A stretch of 64,000 bases of DNA, from the NCBI RefSeq assembly GCF_004134865.1, contig NZ_SDPO01000002.1, positions 682,001 through 746,000 of the forward strand, given 5' to 3'. The notes under the pieces are model-generated. The model was not told where the DNA came from, searched no databases, and saw nothing but the letters and a program-made list of their open reading frames with translations. Numbering within the stretch: position 1 is the stretch's first letter; each line of letters opens with the position of its first letter. The DNA is from Agromyces fucosus (GTDB taxonomy: Bacteria > Actinomycetota > Actinomycetes > Actinomycetales > Microbacteriaceae). Positions 58,970 through 64,000 of this stretch are shown here, one piece after another. Both the position numbers and the translations under genes were made by a program.

Positions 58970-60423
58970 ACGAGAATCACGCGTCGTTCCGACGGAACTG
59001 GCCGGCCGACTTCATCTGGGGCTCGGCGACCGCCGCGGCCCAGATCGAGGGCGCCGCGCACGAAGGCGGCAAGGAGGACTCCATCTGGGACGCCTTCGCG
59101 CGGGTCCCCGGTGCCGTCGCCGGCGGCGACACCCCCGACCGGGCGGTCGACCACTACCACCGCATGCCGGAGGACGTGGCACTCATGCGCACGCTCGGCC
59201 TCGACTCCTACCGGTTCTCGACGAGCTGGGCGCGGGTCGTGCCCGGCGGCCGCAGCGTCAACCAGGAGGGGCTCGACTTCTACTCGAGGCTCGTCGACGA
59301 ACTGCTCGGCGCCGGCATCCTGCCGTGGCTCACGCTCTACCACTGGGACCTGCCGCAGGCCCTGCAGGAGCGGGGCGGCTGGGCGAACCGCGACACCGCC
59401 TACCGCTTCGCGGAGTACGCCGAAGCCGTGTACGGCGCACTCGGCGACCGCGTCACGCACTGGACGACGTTCAACGAGCCGCTCTGCTCATCGCTCATCG
59501 GCTACGTCGGGGGCGAGCACGCACCCGGCCTGAACGACCCGGTCGCCGGGCTCGCAGCCGTGCACCACCAACACCTCGCGCACGGCCTCGCGGTCGAGAA
59601 GCTCCGGGGCCTCGCGGATGGCGCGGGGCGCGACATCCGGCTCGGCATCACGCTGAACCTCACGAACGCGGTGCCGAACGATCCCGCCGACCCCGTCGAC
59701 CTCGAGGCCGCGCGACGCATCGACGCCCTCTGGAACCGGATGTACCTCGACCCCCTGCTGCTCGGCGCGTACCCCGACGACCTGCTCAGCGACGTGCGGG
59801 AGTTCGGGCTCGACGAGCGGATCCTGCCCGGCGACCTGGCGCAGATCTCGCAGCCGATCGACTTCCTCGGCGTGAACCACTACCACGACGACAACGTCTC
59901 GGGGCATCCGCTGCCCGCCGACACCGCGCCATCCCTGCGGCCGACCGACCGGCCCGGCCGCTCGCCGTTCCCCGGCAGCGAATACGTCTCGATGCCGTCT
60001 CGGGGGCTGCCCCGCACGGCGATGGACTGGGAGGTCAACCCCGCGGGCCTCACCCGCCTGCTCGTGCGGCTCGGTGCCGAGTACCCGAACCTGCCGCCGC
60101 TCTTCGTGACGGAGAACGGCGCCGCCTACGACGACATCGTCTCGGCCGACGGCGCCGTGCACGACCTCGAGCGCACCCGGTACGTGCTCGACCACGTCGA
60201 CGCGATCGCCGAGGCGATCGAGCAGGGCGCCGACGTGCGCGGGTACTTCGTCTGGTCGCTGCTCGACAACTTCGAGTGGGCCTGGGGCTACGAGAAGCGG
60301 TTCGGCATCGTGCGCGTCGACTACGACACGTTCGAGCGGACGCCGAAGGACAGCGCCCACGCGTTCGCGGCGTTGATCGCGAACGCGAAGAGTCAGCTCG
60401 CCGCGACGACTATCGTGGGGTGA
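58966..60423 (+). CDS. bglC: Beta-glucosidase, glycoside hydrolase family 1
   Basis: A 485-residue cytosolic GH1 enzyme that would split imported cellobiose to glucose. The N-terminal signature is FIWGSATAAAQIEGA. The acid/base Glu lies in THWTTFNEPL and the nucleophile Glu in LFVTENGAAYDD. RFSTSWARV, LTLYHWDLPQAL and SLLDNFEWAWGYEKRFG are also typical. No signal peptide is present. The start is TTG 58966, overlapping the cebG stop (TTGA), with AAGGAG 10 nt upstream; no ATG or GTG lies nearby in frame, and translation must rely on coupling. Confidence 0.92.
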   Translation: MNENHASFRRNWPADFIWGSATAAAQIEGAAHEGGKEDSIWDAFARVPGAVAGGDTPDRAVDHYHRMPEDVALMRTLGLDSYRFSTSWARVVPGGRSVNQEGLDFYSRLVDELLGAGILPWLTLYHWDLPQALQERGGWANRDTAYRFAEYAEAVYGALGDRVTHWTTFNEPLCSSLIGYVGGEHAPGLNDPVAGLAAVHHQHLAHGLAVEKLRGLADGAGRDIRLGITLNLTNAVPNDPADPVDLEAARRIDALWNRMYLDPLLLGAYPDDLLSDVREFGLDERILPGDLAQISQPIDFLGVNHYHDDNVSGHPLPADTAPSLRPTDRPGRSPFPGSEYVSMPSRGLPRTAMDWEVNPAGLTRLLVRLGAEYPNLPPLFVTENGAAYDDIVSADGAVHDLERTRYVLDHVDAIAEAIEQGADVRGYFVWSLLDNFEWAWGYEKRFGIVRVDYDTFERTPKDSAHAFAALIANAKSQLAATTIVG

Positions 60424-60448
60424 ACCGGAGCACTGGAAGGGGCCCACG

Positions 60449-61468
60449 ATGAGGGGGAGCATTCCGGCCGGCCACGCGCCGACCCTCGAGATGGTCGCGG
60501 CTCAGGCCGGCGTCTCACGTGCCACGGTCTCCCGGGTCGTCAACGGCTCCCCGAAGGTGAGCCCCGAGGTCGTGGAGTCCGTGCAGGCGGCGATCACGGC
60601 CCTGAACTACGTGCCGAACCGTGCAGCGCGCTCGCTCGCGAGCCGGCGCACCCAGGCGATCGCCCTCATCGTGCCCGAGTCGGCGGCCCGCGTCTTCGAC
60701 GACCCGTTCTTCGCCTCGATCGTGCAGGGGGCCGCGCTGGCGCTGGCGGGCACCGAGTACACGCTGAACATGCTCATCGAGTCGGAGCTCGATCCCGACA
60801 AGACCCGGCGCTACCTGCTCGGCGGCAACGTCGACGGCGCGCTCGTCGTCTCGCACCACACGGGCGACCATTCCTTCGCGCACCTCTCGCGTTCACTGCC
60901 CCTCGTGTTCGGCGGGCGACCGCTCGATCCCGAGGAGTCGAGCGGGTACACCGTCGACGTCGACAACGAGCACGGCGCCACGGCAGCCGCGCAGCACCTC
61001 ATCGATGCCGGGCGCACCCGCATCGCGACGATCGCCGGCCCGCAGGACATGCCGCCCGGGGTCGATCGCCTGCATGGATTCACCACAGTCGTCACCGGAG
61101 CCGGGCTGGCCGACGACCTCATCGAGTTCGGCGACTTCACGGCCGCCTCCGGCGCCGCGGCGATGCACCGACTGCTCGAGCGCGCGCCGGAGCTCGATGC
61201 CGTCTTCGCCGCCAACGACCAGATGGCGATGGGCGCCCTCTCCGCCCTCGCGGACGCCGGTCGCTCGGTGCCCGACGACGTCGCCGTCGTCGGCTTCGAC
61301 GACGACCGCTACGCCGCCACCGCGGTGCCGCCGCTCACGACCGTGCGGCAGCCGTCGTCCGAGATGGGCGCCGAGATGGCACGCAAGCTCGTGCGCCTCA
61401 TCGCCGGCGAAGACGTCGAGTCGGCGACGATCCTGCCCACCGAGCTCGTGGTGCGCCAGTCGGGCTGA
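60449..61468 (+). CDS. cebR: CebR-like LacI family repressor
   Basis: A 339-residue LacI/GalR regulator. The N-terminal helix-turn-helix is TLEMVAAQAGVSRATVSRVVNGSPKVSPEV, followed by the hinge helix NRAARSLASRR. The C-terminal domain is a periplasmic-binding-protein fold for the inducer, with VFAANDQMAMGAL and VVGFDDDRYA. GGAAGGGG precedes the ATG. It closes the operon and most likely binds the three GAGAGCGCTCTC palindromes at 55467-55558, with cellobiose or a related sugar as inducer. Confidence 0.86.
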   Translation: MRGSIPAGHAPTLEMVAAQAGVSRATVSRVVNGSPKVSPEVVESVQAAITALNYVPNRAARSLASRRTQAIALIVPESAARVFDDPFFASIVQGAALALAGTEYTLNMLIESELDPDKTRRYLLGGNVDGALVVSHHTGDHSFAHLSRSLPLVFGGRPLDPEESSGYTVDVDNEHGATAAAQHLIDAGRTRIATIAGPQDMPPGVDRLHGFTTVVTGAGLADDLIEFGDFTAASGAAAMHRLLERAPELDAVFAANDQMAMGALSALADAGRSVPDDVAVVGFDDDRYAATAVPPLTTVRQPSSEMGAEMARKLVRLIAGEDVESATILPTELVVRQSG

Positions 61469-61478
61469 GCCCGCCCGC

Positions 61479-61513
61479 CCGGTTCGTCCCGGGGCGCCGC
61501 CGCCGCGAACCGG
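61479..61513 (+). terminator. Possible terminator after the LacI-type gene
   Basis: CCGGTTCG (61479-61486) and CGAACCGG (61506-61513) form an 8-bp stem with a 19-nt GC-rich loop. Weaker than the other hairpins in the window. From here to 61650 I see no gene. Confidence 0.45.
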
Positions 61514-61654
61514 CCGCACCGGTCGAGCCATTCGTCCCGGTTCTCTTCGCCGACGCCCGCGAGAACGACGGCCTGAATTCCGTCGTCCACGGCGGAAGTC
61601 CGCGTTGGAACGAGCGCCACTCACTCCGATCGGCGTGAGTTTCGCACCCGCGCC

Positions 61655-61739
61655 CAGAAGTTTTGTCGATTGACGTTCAACTTCTGCGCGACTTATGCTG
61701 AGCTTCAGTAAGAAGTTGAGCGTTTTTGACACTTCTGTC
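61655..61739 (+). promoter_or_regulatory. Promoter region with repeated AGAAGTT half-sites
   Basis: TTGACG (61670-61675), 17 nt, TTATGC (61693-61698) is a good promoter. Around it CAGAAGTT (61655-61662), AACTTCTG (61679-61686), AGAAGTTGA (61711-61719) and CACTTCTG (about 61730-61737) alternate in orientation. CAGAAGTT/AACTTCTG and TCAACTTCT/AGAAGTTGA form inverted pairs. The stretch is much more AT-rich than its surroundings. It looks like a multi-site operator for a regulator encoded elsewhere. Confidence 0.6.
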
Positions 61740-61816
61740 GACATATTCGACGGGGTGACCAAACCTCCCCTGCGAGGACACGCCACCGCCCTGTCAATGT
61801 CGACGGAGGAGTAGCC

Positions 61817-62956
61817 ATGAAGCCGACCCCGGCGACCGCGATCGCGGCCGCGCCCGAAGCGGCCCGCGCGAGCGCCGTCCTCGAGGCGGAAGCCCCGACC
61901 TTGGCCCTGCTCGTCGAGGAGTTCGCGCGACGGGCGCCGGCGATCACCGCGGCCCACTGGGACCGGGTACAGGCGCGGTGCGCCGCCGCGGGCCCCGCCG
62001 CGGGCGAGCTCATCGCCGAGGCCCGGGCGTCCGACGGCGGCAAGCACATGCGGCCCCGACTCGTCGCAGCCGCGTTCTTCGGCATGGGCGGCTCCGACGC
62101 CGACCTGCTCGCCGAGGTCGCCGGCGCCCAGCAGCTCCTGCACCTCGGCCTCTGCATGCACGACGACCTCATCGACGGCGATCGCGTGCGACATGGCCAG
62201 CCCAACCTCGTCGCCCGATACGCCGACGCCGGGCGGGTCGCCGGGCTGCCGGCCGTCGCGGCCGAGCGTCAGGCGATGACCGCCGCCCTGCTCGCCGGCG
62301 ACCTCGCGATCAACGCTGCGCTGCTGGCGCTCCTCGAAGCGCCGGCTCCGGCGTCGGTGCAGCAACGACTCGCCGCCGAGGCATCCGCCGCACTCGAGAC
62401 CACGATCGCGGGCGAGTTCCTCGACGTCCGTTCCGAACTGCTTCGGCCCGATGCATCCGAGCCGCTGCTCGTCGCCGAGCTGAAGACCGCCGCCTACAGC
62501 GTGGCCCTCCCCCTGCGTCTCGGCGCCGTCGCGAGCGGCGCCGCGTCTGCGGCCGAGCTCGAGTGCCTGCAGCAGATCGGCATCGCCTTCGGCATCGCGT
62601 ACCAGCTCGCCGACGACGAGCTCGGCCTCTTCGGCTCGGCTGACGCGACCGGCAAGTCGGTGCTGTCCGACGTGCAGCAGGGCAAGCGCACCGAGCACGT
62701 GCGCCTCGCCTACCAGCGGGCCGACGTTGCCGGCCGTGCGCGGCTCGACGCGACACTGGGCGACCCGGCTGCTACCGAGGCGGATGCCGCCGCGATCCGC
62801 GACATCGTGACCCGCACCGGCGCGCGCGCCGCGGTCACGCGCACGATCGACGAGCACGTGGCACGCGGCATCCGACTCGCCGAAGCCGGCCTGCCCGATC
62901 GGCTCGCCGCCTACCTGACCGATCTCGCACACTCCCTGCGGGGGCGCACGAGTTGA
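61817..62956 (+). CDS. Polyprenyl diphosphate synthase
   Basis: A 379-residue trans-prenyltransferase that condenses isopentenyl diphosphate onto allylic primers. The first Asp-rich motif is LCMHDDLIDGDRVRHG with the region GKHMRPRLV before it; the second is AYQLADDELGLFG. KTAAYSVALPLRLGAV is also typical. Product length (C15, C20 or longer) cannot be read safely. An N-terminal extension of about 60 residues is Ala-rich. GGAGGAG precedes the ATG. The next gene encodes an inositol-phosphate-synthase-like protein, so the isoprenoid may be joined to a cyclitol-derived group. Confidence 0.87.
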   Translation: MKPTPATAIAAAPEAARASAVLEAEAPTLALLVEEFARRAPAITAAHWDRVQARCAAAGPAAGELIAEARASDGGKHMRPRLVAAAFFGMGGSDADLLAEVAGAQQLLHLGLCMHDDLIDGDRVRHGQPNLVARYADAGRVAGLPAVAAERQAMTAALLAGDLAINAALLALLEAPAPASVQQRLAAEASAALETTIAGEFLDVRSELLRPDASEPLLVAELKTAAYSVALPLRLGAVASGAASAAELECLQQIGIAFGIAYQLADDELGLFGSADATGKSVLSDVQQGKRTEHVRLAYQRADVAGRARLDATLGDPAATEADAAAIRDIVTRTGARAAVTRTIDEHVARGIRLAEAGLPDRLAAYLTDLAHSLRGRTS

Positions 62957-63012
62957 ACGACGCGGCACGCACCGACACGACACATCGACCAGACACCACC
63001 CGGAGGAACGAC

Positions 63013-64000
63013 ATGACGCAGCACGAGACATCCGCGACGGCGATCGGTACCGACGCCTGGCGCGAGGGCCGGGTCGGCCTCTGGCTGATCGGCGGCCGCG
63101 GCTCGATCGGCACCGTGGTCGCCGTCGGACTGCACGCGATGCGCGCCGAGCTCGCCCCGCCGACCGGGTGCACGACCGCGGGCGAGGCGTTCGCGGGCGT
63201 CCCGCTGCCGGCGTTCGCCGACCTCGTGATCGGCGGGCACGACGTCAGCACGACCCCACTCCGTGAACGGGCGCACGCGCTCGTCGACTCCGGCATGCTC
63301 GCGCACCGCTTCGTGGCGACGGCCGACGACGCGCTCGATCGCGCCGACGCCGAGATCCGTCCGGGATACGACCGGAGGACCCACACCGGGTCGCAGGCCG
63401 ACGCCGTTCGCCGCATGGCCGCCGACATCACCGACTTCCGCGAGCGGCACGGCCTCGGTCGGGTCGTCGTCGTCGACATCTCCTCGACGGAGCCGATCCT
63501 CGAGGACCACGTCGAGTTCCACGACCCCGAGCTGTTCACCGCCGCGCTCGAGGACCCCGATCGGCCCCTGCTGCCGGCGAGCTCGATCGCCGCCCTCGCC
63601 GCGATCGAGTCGGGCAGCGCGTACGCGTGCTTCACCCCCTCTGCCGGCATCGACGTGCCCGTCATCCGCTCCCTCGCGACCGAGCGGGGCATCCCCTTCG
63701 CCGGTCAGGACGGCAAGACCGGCGAGACGCTGCTGCGCACCGCGCTCGCCCCGATGTTCACGGCTCGCGGCATGCGCGTGCTCTCGTGGGCCGGCTCCAA
63801 CCTCCTCGGCGGCGGCGACGGCGCCACCCTCGCCGACCCCGAGGCCGTGCGCAGCAAGCTCGCGACCAAGACCCGTGGTCTCGTCAGCCTCGTCGGCGAC
63901 CACGTCGTCGCTCCCCTGCACATCGACAACGTGCCCGACCTCGGCGACGTGAAGACCGCCTGGGACCACATCCACGCCGAGGGATTCCTCTCGTCGCGCA
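63013..64000 (+). CDS. Inositol-3-phosphate synthase-like protein (5' part)
   Basis: The frame starts at ATG 63013 after GGAGGAA and is still open at the window end (329 codons seen). It has an NAD-binding start GLWLIGGRGSIGTVVAVGL. The inositol-phosphate-synthase core is PFAGQDGKTGETLLRTALAPMF followed by VLSWAGSNLLGGGDGATLADPE, which parallels the SGQTK and NHLGNNDG motifs of true synthases. The family converts glucose-6-phosphate to inositol-phosphate, but divergent members sit in prenyl gene sets of unknown product. It lies 56 bases after the prenyl synthase gene, in the same operon. Confidence 0.82.
   Translation, partial: MTQHETSATAIGTDAWREGRVGLWLIGGRGSIGTVVAVGLHAMRAELAPPTGCTTAGEAFAGVPLPAFADLVIGGHDVSTTPLRERAHALVDSGMLAHRFVATADDALDRADAEIRPGYDRRTHTGSQADAVRRMAADITDFRERHGLGRVVVVDISSTEPILEDHVEFHDPELFTAALEDPDRPLLPASSIAALAAIESGSAYACFTPSAGIDVPVIRSLATERGIPFAGQDGKTGETLLRTALAPMFTARGMRVLSWAGSNLLGGGDGATLADPEAVRSKLATKTRGLVSLVGDHVVAPLHIDNVPDLGDVKTAWDHIHAEGFLSSR

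Noticed and set aside
60043..60053. A GTCAACCCCGC match to the stress-block element inside bglC
   Set aside because: It lies in coding sequence (VNPAG), has no TAGCGT at 33-34 nt and no gene start nearby.
1..64000. CRISPR arrays, prophage, insertion sequences, integrases, toxin-antitoxin pairs
   Set aside because: No regularly spaced repeats, transposase, integrase or phage structural genes were seen. The tandem repeats found are two or three copies only.

Overview
The window is high-GC DNA from an actinobacterium, most likely a member of the Microbacteriaceae (Agromyces- or Microbacterium-like). The assignment rests on the very GC-rich third codon positions, many genes that start directly at a -10 box with no leader, small protein families of the kind I associate with this family (DUF7882-, DUF7218- and DUF6766-type), and a 13E12-like HNH protein. 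It looks chromosomal. I see no insertion sequence, prophage, integrase or CRISPR array.

Layout. 1-6.4 kb: a high-affinity potassium system, kdpA (3' end only), kdpB, kdpC, then its sensor kinase and response regulator kdpD and kdpE. 6.4-17.3 kb: an HNH protein, a DUF402 protein, the rRNA methyltransferase rlmC, a GH20 hexosaminidase with proC, a cation-efflux gene with a duplicated promoter/start, a glutamine amidotransferase, an SDR/TetR pair, tadA and upp. 17.3-23.8 kb: a leaderless cysteine-rich leader ORF ahead of an orphan winged-helix regulator, a possible small RNA, and a MarR-controlled set for dicarboxylate, dipeptide and amino-acid handling. 24-26.6 kb: a GNAT, a DUF998-like membrane protein, tRNA-Arg(ACG) and a YjbR-like protein.

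26.6-36 kb is a stress and DNA-repair block. It holds several small proteins of unknown function, an alcohol dehydrogenase, an SRPBCC protein, a DUF7218 protein, topoisomerase IB, and the non-homologous end-joining pair LigD and Ku. Five promoters here, on both strands, share an element GTCAA-N-CCCCT (or close to it) starting 33-34 nt upstream of a -10 box that is TAGCGT in three of them and degenerate in two. This is the best candidate in the window for an undescribed regulon. 36-47.4 kb: a lipoprotein, a serine hydrolase, two LCP cell-wall ligases interleaved with two tRNA-Ser genes, a HAD phosphatase, serS, a lipid kinase, a set of related membrane proteins and pheA. 47.4-55.4 kb: a DUF445 protein, pgm, a secreted TIG/amidase protein, a GntR/DUF1648 pair, an MFS exporter and a VanY-type carboxypeptidase.

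55.4-61.5 kb is a cellobiose-type uptake operon (cebEFG-bglC-cebR order). It has three perfect LacI-family palindromes at its promoter, an internal hairpin after the binding-protein gene, and no ATPase gene. 61.6-64 kb starts a new operon with a polyprenyl diphosphate synthase and an inositol-phosphate-synthase-like protein, cut by the window end. It resembles the start of a poorly characterised prenyl/cyclitol (Ebo-like) gene set.

All functional calls come from reading the sequence and recalled family features. No database search was run.
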